DNA from: Anoxybacterium sp963668245
Lineage (GTDB): Bacteria > Bacillota > Clostridia > Peptostreptococcales > Anaerovoracaceae
Direction: 5' to 3'
DNA: 64,000 nt
NCBI GenBank assembly: GCA_963668245.2
Contig: OY764195.2
Span: forward strand, 2,294,001 to 2,358,000
Shown here: positions 53,587 through 61,966 of the stretch, one piece after another
Position numbering within the stretch: position 1 is the first letter of the stretch
How the letters are laid out: every line of letters starts with the position of its first letter
Program-made: the position numbers and the translations under genes
The notes under the pieces: generated by a model
Told to the model about the DNA's origin: nothing
The model's database searches: none
What the model saw: the letters and a program-made list of their open reading frames with translations, nothing else

Positions 53587-54705
53587 TTAATAGAGATTTG
53601 CAAAAATTTCTCTAATCTCTTCGTCAGTTAAGAATACATAGTTGTTAGCAAGTAATCTCTGCTGATTATCAACAGTAGACTTTGTGAATTCATCAATTTG
53701 TGCTTCAACCATACCATATTCTTTGAGTGGTTTTTTCATGATTAATTTGTTCAAGAAAGTCTCTAATTCGCCATATACATCCCCGTTTGGATCCACGCCT
53801 AATGCATCAGCGAATATTTTTGTTGCTTGTTTGATTTTTCCATCAGGATTCTTTCTTGTATACATTTTAAATACTTCAGTAAAGAACTGATAGTTTGCTT
53901 CGCCATGTGGCACATGAAATGCACCGCCGATAGAATAAGAAAGTGCATGTACTGCTGCACAACCAGCATTACCAAAAGCAATCCCTGCGTAGTTTGATGC
54001 AAGAACAAATTCTTTTAAGTATTTTAGTCTTTCTTCTTCGCCCTTTTCAACAATTTCCTTATAACCGTCCATAATCATTTGAATTGCCTGCAAAGAATAC
54101 ATTTCTGTAAAAGGAGAAGCTTTTGGCGATAAATATGATTCAATTGCGTGAATCAGTGCATCAACTGAGCTAGTAACAAAGAACTTATATGGAAGCCCTT
54201 TTACTGTTTCAGGTACCAATACTGCATAGTCAGCATAGGTCTCTTCTACTGCAATACCTTTCTTGGTATGTAATGATTTTAATTCAGCAATTGCAACATT
54301 TGTTACTTCACTGCCAGTACCGCAAGTAGTAGGAACAACAACCAATTCCTTTACTTTTTTTGGTGGAACAGCTCCAGTAAATAAATCAATTGATTTTTCA
54401 GGAACATCAAGTGCCAGCACTTTACAGATGTCTACAATTGTTCCTCCACCGAAAGCAATGATTCTTTTAAAATCATATTTTTTCATTTCCGCAGCAATTG
54501 CATCAATCATTTCGTCAGATGGTTCACCTGCCCCAAATTTTTCCTGGAAAATAACATTTGTCTCTATTCCAAGAGGAGCCATGTACGGGGTGTACATCCA
54601 TTCGTTTGTCAAAACCATATCGTCTTTGCCGATTTTGAATTCATCATTGAATTCTTTAAAAGTATCAAAATAAAATACCTTAGGAACCACTCTTAATGCT
54701 TGCAT
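53587..54705 (-). CDS. 4hbD: 4-hydroxybutyrate dehydrogenase
   Basis: Iron-type (group III) alcohol dehydrogenase reducing succinate semialdehyde to 4-hydroxybutyrate. The 372-aa length and the N-terminus with VVPKVFYFDTFKEF match 4HbD of Clostridium kluyveri and C. aminobutyricum. Motifs: FGGGTIVDICKVLA (NAD binding), PTTCGTGSEVTNVA, and metal ligands in SSVDALIHAIESYLS and GAFHVPHGEANYQF. It follows abfT by 63 bp and is the last gene of the 4-hydroxybutyrate operon. Its end lies 45 bp before the shared terminator. Confidence 0.94.
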   Translation of the reverse strand: MQALRVVPKVFYFDTFKEFNDEFKIGKDDMVLTNEWMYTPYMAPLGIETNVIFQEKFGAGEPSDEMIDAIAAEMKKYDFKRIIAFGGGTIVDICKVLALDVPEKSIDLFTGAVPPKKVKELVVVPTTCGTGSEVTNVAIAELKSLHTKKGIAVEETYADYAVLVPETVKGLPYKFFVTSSVDALIHAIESYLSPKASPFTEMYSLQAIQMIMDGYKEIVEKGEEERLKYLKEFVLASNYAGIAFGNAGCAAVHALSYSIGGAFHVPHGEANYQFFTEVFKMYTRKNPDGKIKQATKIFADALGVDPNGDVYGELETFLNKLIMKKPLKEYGMVEAQIDEFTKSTVDNQQRLLANNYVFLTDEEIREIFANLY

Positions 54706-54768
54706 TTTAAATCCTCCTTAATAATTGGGGAAATTCCCCTTCATTGGTTAACTGTCTTGGATATGAAA

Positions 54769-56085
54769 CTAAAATTTAGCATTGAATCTTTTTTCAAATT
54801 CTTCTTTCAATTCTTCTCTAAAATCTGGATGCGCAATATTGATTAGATTTCTAGCTCTCTCTTTTAATGATTTACCCTTCATTGGAGCAATGCCATGCTC
54901 AGTAACAATGTAGTCAACATCATTTCTAGAAGTAGTAACAGCTGCACCATGCTCAATGAACGGAGTAATTTTTGAAACCATAGAACCATCTTTTTTGTTT
55001 GCTACTGATGGCATTGCGATGATTGCAATTCCTTTTCCGTCTAGAGACATTGCCGCGCCTCTTACAAAATCTACTTGTCCACCAACTCCGCTAAACTGTC
55101 TTGTTCCAATACTGTCAGACACAACCTGTCCCATGAAATCTACAGCCAAACAGGAATTGATACATACTAACTTTGTATTTTGCGCTACAACTACCGGATG
55201 ATTTACATAATCAACTGTTCTCATTTCTAGTGCTGGATTTTCATTCGCAAAATCATAAAGTCTTTTAGACCCCATCAGGAATGTAACAGTCATTTTACCT
55301 TTGTTAATCCCCTTCTGTGAGTTGTTTATTACACCTGCTTCGAATAGATCTACAACGCCATCCGAAATCATTTCGGAGTGTATTCCTAAATCTTTTTTAC
55401 CTTTCAAAGATTGTAAAACTGCATCAGGAATCGCACCAATACCTAGTTGTAATGTAGAACCGTCTTCAATCAACTCGGCACAATGTTTTCCTATTGCTAA
55501 TTCAACTTCACCAAGCTTTGGAAGTCCAAGTTCTGGTAACGGATGTGATGTTTGAACAAACTTATCGATTTGGCTTACATGAACAAATGTATCACCAAAA
55601 ACTACAGGAACCTGATCGTTGACTTCTGCTAAAACAATCTTTGCAGATTCAATCCCCTGCATTGTATAGTCTGAAGAAACCCCTACACAACAATACCCAT
55701 GTGCATCTGGTGGGGATACCATAACCATAAAAACATCAAGATCAAAAATGCCTTTTCTGATATAATTAGGTACCTCATGGAAAAACACTGGTGTAAATTC
55801 TCCATGTCCCTGTAAGATAGAATCTCTTGTAGCAGGACTTGTAAACCAACCATTAAAAGTGAAATGGTCTTTCATTTCTGGCTTGGAATATGCTCCTTTG
55901 CCAAGAGTAACCATGTGACACACTTCTACATTTTCATATTCTGCTGCGTTTGCCACCATAGCATCAACTAGTACAGGTGGTTCTGCGACTGCATGTGCAA
56001 AAGCAACTCGGTCACCAGACTTAATGCTTTTTACAGCTTCTTCAGCTGTGCACAATCTGCTCTGATATAATTCTTTCCAGTCCAA
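54769..56085 (-). CDS. abfT: 4-hydroxybutyrate CoA-transferase
   Basis: Moves CoA from acetyl-CoA or butyryl-CoA to 4-hydroxybutyrate. The protein is 438 aa, the length of C. aminobutyricum AbfT, and starts MDWKELYQSRLCTAEEAVKSI. The catalytic glutamate falls at Glu238 in LGIHSEMISDGVVDL, the position known in AbfT. Other blocks are VSPPDAHGYCCVGVSSDYT, IGTRQFSGVGGQVDFVRGA and YIVTEHGIAPMKGKS. It follows a small Cys-rich gene by 31 bp and precedes 4hbD. Cat2-type enzymes are close relatives; context decides for AbfT. Confidence 0.95.
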   Translation of the reverse strand: MDWKELYQSRLCTAEEAVKSIKSGDRVAFAHAVAEPPVLVDAMVANAAEYENVEVCHMVTLGKGAYSKPEMKDHFTFNGWFTSPATRDSILQGHGEFTPVFFHEVPNYIRKGIFDLDVFMVMVSPPDAHGYCCVGVSSDYTMQGIESAKIVLAEVNDQVPVVFGDTFVHVSQIDKFVQTSHPLPELGLPKLGEVELAIGKHCAELIEDGSTLQLGIGAIPDAVLQSLKGKKDLGIHSEMISDGVVDLFEAGVINNSQKGINKGKMTVTFLMGSKRLYDFANENPALEMRTVDYVNHPVVVAQNTKLVCINSCLAVDFMGQVVSDSIGTRQFSGVGGQVDFVRGAAMSLDGKGIAIIAMPSVANKKDGSMVSKITPFIEHGAAVTTSRNDVDYIVTEHGIAPMKGKSLKERARNLINIAHPDFREELKEEFEKRFNAKF

Positions 56086-56116
56086 GTGTCATACCTCCCA
56101 TTTACTCACATTTTAC

Positions 56117-56380
56117 TTACATATTTTTTATTTTTTCAATCGTCGTCTCAATATGGCTTTGATCCCACATTAAAAGGATTTCACCTTTTACAGTATACTG
56201 ATTGTAGGATGCACAGCAATTGGTACAACCTCCAATCACCAGTAGGTGGTCATATACCATTCCTTCTTCTGCTATCACAAAGTCTGCTTTTCCTTCTAGC
56301 TCTTTTTTAATGATTTCGAAAGCTTTCCCTCTGTCATACCGGGGATTGCAGCCTCCGCAAAATTTAATACCGATTCGCAT
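56117..56380 (-). CDS. Small cysteine-rich protein in the 4-hydroxybutyrate operon
   Basis: An 87-aa soluble protein with two cysteine clusters: KFCGGCNPRYDR at residues 7-17 (Cys8, Cys11) and IGGCTNCCASY (Cys52, Cys55, Cys56). The spacing recalls thioredoxin-fold [2Fe-2S] or zinc proteins, but I cannot name a family. GAGGG lies six bases before the ATG. It sits between abfD (an oxygen-sensitive [4Fe-4S] enzyme) and abfT, suggesting a role in cluster assembly, redox protection or electron transfer; this is inference from position and cysteines only. Confidence 0.8.
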   Translation of the reverse strand: MRIGIKFCGGCNPRYDRGKAFEIIKKELEGKADFVIAEEGMVYDHLLVIGGCTNCCASYNQYTVKGEILLMWDQSHIETTIEKIKNM

Positions 56381-56446
56381 AGGGAGCCCTCATCGTCTGT
56401 TCTGCCCATCACTTTTCAGTGTTGACAGAAGTCTATCTTCATACTA

Positions 56447-56475
56447 TTAGAACCGCCGGAATACACCCGACGGTT
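56447..56475. other. Hairpin between abfD and the small Cys-rich gene
   Basis: AGAACCG and CGGTTCT form a 7-bp stem with a further CGG/CCG pairing in the loop. The minus strand lacks a T-run after it, so it is more likely a processing or attenuating element that sets abfD level above the downstream genes than a full terminator. Confidence 0.5.
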
Positions 56476-56514
56476 CTTTTAGCTATTTTGTTAATCAAGC
56501 TGATTACTCAATAA

Positions 56515-57993
56515 TTATTCTTTGATTCCCGCAATCACTTTAGCAAGACCTTTTTTCATTTCCATATTTCCCTGACGAGCAATCATAATTCTCTGAGCCT
56601 GTGGAGAACCTGCACCGTGAAGAGATTCTGTTCTGTAACCAACTGCAGAAGAACCTAAGCAGATGTTTTCTAAGAATCTTAAGATTCTCATTCTGTTTTC
56701 TGTAGAAACATTAGGATTTCCTGCGTACAGTTTATTACACCATTCACCAATAGATTTTCCAGAAGTTCCAACCTTTAAGTCAGATTCAAAATCCTTCTGT
56801 GAAGGCATTGTTACCATAAGACCACCCGCGATATCTTCAGCAAGTCTTACGATTTCATAAGGGAATCTAGTTACGTTCTGCTTACATACGTTTGCAAGAA
56901 GAAGATCGATTTGATAGTTGCCAGCCTGTGTTGGGTGGCCTTCAGCTGAACATGCAATACCGCAGCAGTATAAAGTTTCATTTAAATGCGTCATTTCGAT
57001 GAGCTTATCTTTGATATGAGAAGCTTTGCTTGCTCCATTGTAGTCAGCAGCTAAAGCAGCAGCACCGATGATAACATCGCCTACACCTACTTTACATCCA
57101 CCGTATGACTGTCTGTGATATCCAGCAAATCTTTCTACCAGCATACCAGCGAAATCATATTCTTCACACATAAATACTCTGTCGTTTGGAATAAATACAT
57201 CATCAAATACTACCAAGGCTTCCTGACCACCAAATTTTTTGTTTCCAAGATCAATGTCAGCGCCTTCTTCTAATTTTCTAGTATCACAAGACTGTCTTCC
57301 GTAAATCATGAAGATACCTTCTACGTCAGACTGAATTGCAAAAGATACAGCAAACTGCTTGTCAGCTTCGCTCATAGCAATTGTAGGCATGATTAAGTGT
57401 TCATGAGAGTTGATAGAACCAGTCTGGTGACATTTTGCTCCCCTTACAACAATACCATCTTCTCTTTTTTCTACAATACGAAGGAACATGTCCTGATCAG
57501 GCTGCTGGTTTGGAGCTAATCCTCTATCACCCTTAGGATCAGTCATAGCGCCATCAACAGTTAAATCATTTTCCTGTACGAATTCTGCATATTTCTTGAA
57601 ACGTTCATGATAATCAGTTCCGTACTTTTTGTCTATTTCAAAAGTAGTAGAGTATACAGCATTGAATGCATCCATGCCTACACATCTTTGGAAACAAGAA
57701 GCTGTCTTCTGTCCAAGAAGTCTCTGCATTTTAACCTTCTTTACAAGGTCTCCTGCTTCTTGATGGAAATGTGTGAATCGGTTTACAGTATTGCCAGTCA
57801 AGTTTGACTTAGCAGTCATTAAATCTGCATACTGAGGATCCACTGCCAACTCATATGTCATTGCTAGACATTCGATAGAAGGTCTAATCATTGGATGATC
57901 CACCCAGTTTGTTACCTCTTCACCAAACAAATATACTTTTGTCTTCAGTTTTCTTAAGCTCTCAATATATTGAGCTCCATTCATTAATGCCAT
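56515..57993 (-). CDS. abfD: 4-hydroxybutyryl-CoA dehydratase / vinylacetyl-CoA isomerase
   Basis: Radical dehydration of 4-hydroxybutyryl-CoA to crotonyl-CoA, using FAD and an unusual [4Fe-4S] cluster bound by three Cys and one His. The 492-aa protein holds the ligands in KTASCFQRCVGMDAFN (Cys100, Cys104) and GYHRQSYGGCKVG (His, Cys near 293 and 300). Other blocks match C. aminobutyricum AbfD: GAMTDPKGDRGLAPNQQ, HQTGSINSHEH, FGGQEALVVFDDVFIPNDR and TESLHGAGSPQAQRIMIARQG. AAGGAG precedes the ATG. It follows a NifU-like gene by 133 bp and precedes the small Cys-rich gene. Confidence 0.96.
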   Translation of the reverse strand: MALMNGAQYIESLRKLKTKVYLFGEEVTNWVDHPMIRPSIECLAMTYELAVDPQYADLMTAKSNLTGNTVNRFTHFHQEAGDLVKKVKMQRLLGQKTASCFQRCVGMDAFNAVYSTTFEIDKKYGTDYHERFKKYAEFVQENDLTVDGAMTDPKGDRGLAPNQQPDQDMFLRIVEKREDGIVVRGAKCHQTGSINSHEHLIMPTIAMSEADKQFAVSFAIQSDVEGIFMIYGRQSCDTRKLEEGADIDLGNKKFGGQEALVVFDDVFIPNDRVFMCEEYDFAGMLVERFAGYHRQSYGGCKVGVGDVIIGAAALAADYNGASKASHIKDKLIEMTHLNETLYCCGIACSAEGHPTQAGNYQIDLLLANVCKQNVTRFPYEIVRLAEDIAGGLMVTMPSQKDFESDLKVGTSGKSIGEWCNKLYAGNPNVSTENRMRILRFLENICLGSSAVGYRTESLHGAGSPQAQRIMIARQGNMEMKKGLAKVIAGIKE

Positions 57994-58126
57994 AATACAA
58001 CCACTCCTTACATATAAAAATATTATTCGGACTTTATGATTCCGAAAAGCCTAATTGCTTTCATCGTCATATCGTCTCAGAAAACCACTTGAAAAATATC
58101 GCAAAATCCATGCCAAACAAATACAA

Positions 58127-58408
58127 CTATTTCTTTTCCCTGTTTAGGATTTGTTTTGCCAAGTCAATCATATCTGAGCTGATTGAAGTATCAAGAACCA
58201 CATCTTTTACCTCAGGCAACTCTGATAACACAACTTCCTTTACCACATCTTCTATGGTATACTGAGCTGACGGACAAGTGCTACAAGAACCAGTCAATTT
58301 TACATAAACAATTCCGTCTACAAACCCAGTCATCACAACCCCTCCAAAGTGAGAGGCCAACAGAGGGTCCACCTTTTCCTTTAATACACGAATTATTTCT
58401 TCTTCCAC
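58127..58408 (-). CDS. NifU C-terminal-domain-like Fe-S scaffold protein
   Basis: A 93-aa stand-alone NifU/NfuA C-terminal domain that carries or delivers Fe-S clusters. The core KLTGSCSTCPSAQYTIEDVVKEVV contains the CxxC pair that binds a cluster between subunits. Translation most likely starts at the GTG at 58408, seven bases after AAAGGAGG; a frame beginning at 58432 includes that ribosome site and is rejected. It is the first gene before abfD on the same strand, so cluster supply to AbfD is a reasonable inference. Confidence 0.88.
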   Translation of the reverse strand: MEEEIIRVLKEKVDPLLASHFGGVVMTGFVDGIVYVKLTGSCSTCPSAQYTIEDVVKEVVLSELPEVKDVVLDTSISSDMIDLAKQILNREKK

Positions 58409-58762
58409 AATTACCCCTCCTTTGCCAGACAATATATTCTAATTTTAGTATAATCATCGAATTGTTTATTTACAAGAGTAAAATGGCAGATTTACAATAC
58501 ACGGAATTTTTAGAATTTTAGTGATTTTAATGTTTTTTAACAATCTATATGCTATAATTTAAAACAAATTTTTGTTTAAATTTAAAAATACAGAAATTAT
58601 TTTGGTGTAAAACTAGTTTTCATACTAGGAAACCGACTTTTCAGGCTGAAAATAGAGACTCTTTTAGAACACATCCCACCATTTTACTATTCTTATTGTG
58701 CGAAAATGATTCTCTATTGTGCGAATTCGAACAGGTCTTATATCATGAAATGAGGTGAACAC
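58409..58762. other. Divergent regulatory gap between the nifU-like gene and thiN
   Basis: This 354-bp AT-rich gap contains no credible gene. It holds the minus-strand promoter described separately, a TATAAT at about 58554-58559 on the plus strand that may serve thiN although its -35 is weak, and short inverted repeats such as AAACAAATTTTTGTTT. No known riboswitch was recognised in front of thiN. Confidence 0.6.
58447..58475 (-). promoter_or_regulatory. Promoter of the nifU-like gene and probably the abf operon
   Basis: On the minus strand TTGTAA (58470-58475) and TATACT (58447-58452) are 17 bp apart, 39 bp before the GTG start. Confidence 0.6.
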
Positions 58763-59401
58763 ATGAAGCGTTGTGTCATTATTACTGCATATCACTCTGC
58801 TCCAATCCACAAATATTTTGATTTTCACGAGGGTGACTTTATTGTATGTGCTGATGGTGGATATATTTATGCAAAAAAAGAAAACATTATTCCTCATGTG
58901 CTGATTGGCGACTTTGATTCTTTGAATCTAGACAGCAATTCCCTTTCCATACCTTCAAGCACTGAAGTAGTCCAACTGCCTGTGGAAAAGGATGATACGG
59001 ATACAATGTTCTGTTTAAAATACGGAATTGAAAAGGGATATGATACGTTTATGGTACTTGGAGGTCTTGGTGGTCGATTAGATCATACAATGGCGAATCT
59101 GCAAACAATGAACTACGCCATCGAACAAGAAAAAGAAATCCAGTTTATTGATGGGAAAAATCAAGCTACTTTGAGAAATCCAGGAAGTATAGAGATAAAA
59201 AGAAAAGACGACACAAAACTTTCTATCTTCTCCTATTCAGACACCTGCGAAGGGATTTCCCTTGATGGAACAAAATATCTTCTTACCAATTATTCTCTTA
59301 CCAATACATTTCCTCTTGGCGTCAGCAATGAATTTGCCAAGGATACTGTAAAAATTACCCACACAAAGGGCAAGCTTTTGATTATTCTTTCACAGGATTA
59401 G
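58763..59401 (+). CDS. thiN: Thiamine pyrophosphokinase
   Basis: Converts thiamine to thiamine pyrophosphate with ATP. The 212-aa protein shows DFIVCADGGYIYAKKENIIPHVLIGDFDSL (metal-binding Asp residues), PVEKDDTDTMFCLKYGIEKGYD, LGGLGGRLDHTMANLQ and the C-terminal thiamine-binding beta domain with SEGIS-like LDGTKYLLTN and TFPLGVSNEF. GAGGTG precedes the ATG. The neighbouring thiT gene imports thiamine, so the two give a salvage route. Confidence 0.94.
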   Translation: MKRCVIITAYHSAPIHKYFDFHEGDFIVCADGGYIYAKKENIIPHVLIGDFDSLNLDSNSLSIPSSTEVVQLPVEKDDTDTMFCLKYGIEKGYDTFMVLGGLGGRLDHTMANLQTMNYAIEQEKEIQFIDGKNQATLRNPGSIEIKRKDDTKLSIFSYSDTCEGISLDGTKYLLTNYSLTNTFPLGVSNEFAKDTVKITHTKGKLLIILSQD

Positions 59402-59499
59402 TAGATTTTTTCTTGCAGTCTGGAATCATGATCCAAAATTATGATTTCAATTAACATTTAGAGGCAGTTCAGATGACTTATTTCATCATTCAAAAGAAA

Positions 59500-59528
59500 T
59501 TGACAGAATAGAAAGTACAGTGTAAAAT
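59500..59528 (+). promoter_or_regulatory. Promoter of the TPP riboswitch-thiT unit
   Basis: Perfect TTGACA (59500-59505) and TAAAAT (59523-59528) spaced by 17 bp, about 25 bp before the TPP aptamer. Confidence 0.8.
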
Positions 59529-59550
59529 TAACATCAATTAATTTATCATT

Positions 59551-59632
59551 TTGCTAGGGGAGCTTTTTGCTGAGAGTTTTTTCGACCCTCATTACCTGAT
59601 CCGGGCAATACCGGCGTAGGGAAGCAGTTTGA
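59551..59632 (+). promoter_or_regulatory. TPP riboswitch (THI element)
   Basis: The aptamer core is complete: GGGGAGC, then GCTGAGAG, GACCCTCATTACCTGATCCG, and the 3' side CAATACCGGCGTAGGGAA. These are the invariant thi-box blocks that bind thiamine pyrophosphate. The following gene is the thiamine transporter thiT. Confidence 0.95.
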
Positions 59633-59677
59633 TGGATAACGGTCTTTTATATTGGTCCTTATTCCATCAAAATATCC

Positions 59678-59723
59678 CCTCCTGCAAAGTTACACTTCGG
59701 TGTAAGTAAAAGGAGGTTTTTTT
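59678..59723 (+). terminator. thiT expression platform: stem that contains the Shine-Dalgarno and ends in T7
   Basis: CCTCCT (59678-59683) can pair with AGGAGG (59711-59716), and TTACAC/GTGTAA forms an inner stem around TTCG. Seven T residues follow and then the ATG. The same helix hides the ribosome site and looks like an intrinsic terminator, so it could block either transcription or translation when TPP is bound. Confidence 0.7.
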
Positions 59724-60362
59724 ATGTCCGCAGACCAACTGCAAAGTTTTTTTGAATCAACAAGTGGCCAAGTTGCAACACTTCTTGTGATTGTTCTTCT
59801 TTTTCTGGGCATTCTATTGTCTGGAAAAAATAAAAAGATAGACACAAAAGCTATGGTCACATCTGCCGTCTTAGTTGCACTTGCTATTGCTCTCAATCAA
59901 ATCATACTATTCCGAATGCCCCAAGGCGGTTCTATTACTGCATTCAGCATGCTTCCAATTGTAGTATGCGCCTACTTTTTTGGGATTCGCCGTGGTTTGA
60001 TGGCGGGTATGTGTGTTGGACTCATTGATTTGATTTTTAATCCATACGTCATTCATCCCATTCAAATGCTTCTAGATTATCCACTCGCATTCGGTGCGCT
60101 TGCTTTTGCTGGTCTTTTAAGAAACAAAAAGTTTGGACTGATCATCGGGTATATTCTCGGCATATTCAGTCGCTATATCTGTGCTGTTCTTTCAGGAATT
60201 ATTTTCTTTGGTGCTTATGCTCCAGAAGGTTTTAATGCAGTAAGCTGGTCCTTATATTATAATATTACATATTTAGGTGTAGAAGGGGTATTGACAGTCA
60301 TCGTGCTTTCAATTCCTGCCGTACACAAATCAATTGAACGATTGCGCATGCAGATTGTATGA
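59724..60362 (+). CDS. thiT: Thiamine ECF transporter S component ThiT
   Basis: Substrate-binding membrane subunit for thiamine uptake; works with a shared ECF energizing module not encoded here. The 212-aa protein has about six helices and the ThiT-typical segments RMPQGGSITAFSMLPIV and VGLIDLIFNPYVIHPIQMLLDYPLAFGALAFAG, whose aromatic and polar residues line the thiamine site. AGGAGG lies seven bases before the ATG. A TPP riboswitch controls it. Confidence 0.94.
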   Translation: MSADQLQSFFESTSGQVATLLVIVLLFLGILLSGKNKKIDTKAMVTSAVLVALAIALNQIILFRMPQGGSITAFSMLPIVVCAYFFGIRRGLMAGMCVGLIDLIFNPYVIHPIQMLLDYPLAFGALAFAGLLRNKKFGLIIGYILGIFSRYICAVLSGIIFFGAYAPEGFNAVSWSLYYNITYLGVEGVLTVIVLSIPAVHKSIERLRMQIV

Positions 60363-60435
60363 TTGAATTCTTTCTATCCTATATATTTTAGAAAAATTTT
60401 GATGAGTATTATAGCTTTTCATATAATAAGATGAA

Positions 60436-60476
60436 AAACAGGAAAACGGAAGGGACACCCTTCCGTTTTCCTGTTT
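60436..60476. terminator. Strong terminator between thiT and the iron ADH gene
   Basis: AAACAGGAAAACGGAAGGG pairs perfectly over 19 bp with its reverse complement around a 3-nt loop. It serves the plus-strand thiT and may also stop the convergent ADH transcript. Confidence 0.88.
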
Positions 60477-60511
60477 GAATGAATTTATTAGCACATATTG
60501 ACATTTTTTAT

Positions 60512-60538
60512 GAAAAGACAGGAGTACTTCTTCTCCTG
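60512..60538 (-). terminator. Probable terminator of the iron ADH gene
   Basis: CAGGAG/CTCCTG stem with an 8-nt loop followed by TCTTTTCA on the minus strand, 15 bp after the stop codon. The T-tract is short. Confidence 0.5.
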
Positions 60539-60552
60539 GCATGTGAGAATGC

Positions 60553-61728
60553 CTAGCAGTTGCACTTTTCCTCTTTTTCCCAAAGTTGTTTATACAGTTC
60601 CATAATATCTTCTTTGCTTGGTGTACGTCTTGTATTCAGAGGACTTCCACTAATTAGAGCATCTTCAGACATTTTAGGAATCTGCTTAAAGAATTCGTCT
60701 TTATCAATTTCGAATTCCTCTGGTGTTTGAATATTTAGAGTTCTAAGAAGCGCTTTTGTTGCAACAACGAAAGCATCTGCTCCTTCCTCTGGAGTCATTC
60801 CTGGACGATATACACCAATTGCTTTTGCAAGCTGATTGAGGCGTTCTACTGCACCAGGTTTCAAATAATCAAGGCACACATTTAACAGCATTGCATTAGA
60901 AAGCCCATGAGGAACATGGAACAAAGCACCTATCGGTCTGCTCATTCCGTGTACAATCGTAACAGAAGCGTTGCTGAACGCAATACCAGCTTCTAGTGCT
61001 GCAATGGCCATTTCTCTTCTTGCATTCACATTGGATCCATTGGTATAAACTTCGTAGATATTTTCGAAGATTCTTTTTACCGCTGAAATAGCATAAATAT
61101 CACTCATTGAAAAAGCCTTTAAGGATGTATACGCTTCAATTGCGTGAGTCAATGCGTCTACACCAGTCGCAGCAGTTACTCCTGCTGGTACTGTCAAAGT
61201 GAATACTGGATCTACTACAGCAATATCTGCCATTAGCTTAGGATCACTCAAAAGCATTTTTACACCAGTATTTGTATTTGTGATGATAGAAACTTTTGTT
61301 GCTTCTGAACCTGTCCCTGCAGTAGTTGGAATCGCACAGGTAGGCGGAAGAGCCTGTTCAATTTTCTTGCCCATATATTCTGTGATGCTTCCACCGTTTG
61401 CTACAACTGCTCCGATTGCTTTCATAGAATCCAGTGGGCTTCCACCACCAATTCCAATCAGAAAATCACATCCTTCTTTTTTGTAAAGATCAACTCCATC
61501 ATCAATCATTGTATGCGTTGGTTCACTATTGATGTCTGCATAAATAACGTAAGAAACCTCTATTTCATCTAGTGCATCTGTCAATTTTTTAACGTTGCCC
61601 AGTTTCACCATGATTTCATCTGTTACAACCAAGGCTTTCTTGCCGAATGATTTTAAGTACTCAGTGCTCATTTTTAAAGCATTTTCCCCTGAGATGATGT
61701 ATTGTGGAATAAAGAATAAATTTGCCAT
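60553..61728 (-). CDS. Iron-containing alcohol dehydrogenase
   Basis: A 391-aa group III alcohol dehydrogenase. NAD-binding GIGGGSPLDSMKAIG, PTTAGTGSEATKVSIIT, and the iron ligands in GVDALTHAIEAYTS, VHGMSRPIGALFHVPHGLSNAML are intact. It ends in a KCNC tail. It is not the same subgroup as 4hbD. Candidate substrates are butanol, 4-hydroxybutyrate, lactaldehyde or 1,3-propanediol; sequence does not decide. It is divergent from the crotonase gene with an operator-like palindrome between, which hints at shared control with butyrate metabolism. Confidence 0.9.
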   Translation of the reverse strand: MANLFFIPQYIISGENALKMSTEYLKSFGKKALVVTDEIMVKLGNVKKLTDALDEIEVSYVIYADINSEPTHTMIDDGVDLYKKEGCDFLIGIGGGSPLDSMKAIGAVVANGGSITEYMGKKIEQALPPTCAIPTTAGTGSEATKVSIITNTNTGVKMLLSDPKLMADIAVVDPVFTLTVPAGVTAATGVDALTHAIEAYTSLKAFSMSDIYAISAVKRIFENIYEVYTNGSNVNARREMAIAALEAGIAFSNASVTIVHGMSRPIGALFHVPHGLSNAMLLNVCLDYLKPGAVERLNQLAKAIGVYRPGMTPEEGADAFVVATKALLRTLNIQTPEEFEIDKDEFFKQIPKMSEDALISGSPLNTRRTPSKEDIMELYKQLWEKEEKCNC

Positions 61729-61780
61729 TTTTTTACCTCCAAAATACTATTGTTTATACTTTTGTTCTTGTATTAGGCAC

Positions 61781-61809
61781 ATGATAGCATAGGAAAATAT
61801 CAATTACAA
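61781..61809 (-). promoter_or_regulatory. Promoter of the iron ADH gene
   Basis: On the minus strand TTGTAA (61804-61809) and TATCAT (61781-61786), 17 bp apart, lie 53 bp before the start codon. Confidence 0.6.
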
Positions 61810-61835
61810 CACTTTTTTGATAAATATTTAACGTT

Positions 61836-61850
61836 AATTGTCTGACAATT
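61836..61850. promoter_or_regulatory. 15-bp palindrome between the ADH and crotonase promoters, GntR/FadR-like
   Basis: AATTGTCTGACAATT is a perfect 7-1-7 palindrome; its core TTGTCTGACAA fits the FadR-subfamily GntR pattern TnGTnnnACnA. It lies 26 bp beyond the ADH -35 box and 19 bp before the crotonase -35 box. Confidence 0.5.
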
Positions 61851-61869
61851 TGAAAGTGCTGTAAAACAA

Positions 61870-61898
61870 TTGATTAATGGAAACGTTAGTGATAATAT
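61870..61898 (+). promoter_or_regulatory. Promoter of the crotonase gene
   Basis: TTGATT (61870-61875) and TAATAT (61893-61898) are 17 bp apart, 69 bp before the ATG. An AACGTTA element occurs in the spacer and again about 50 bp upstream (61830-61836). Confidence 0.6.
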
Positions 61899-61966
61899 AA
61901 ATTTGTAGCTTAAATTAATTTATGTCCTATGGACAAAATATAACTAATTTGAAAGGAAGTATCTCA

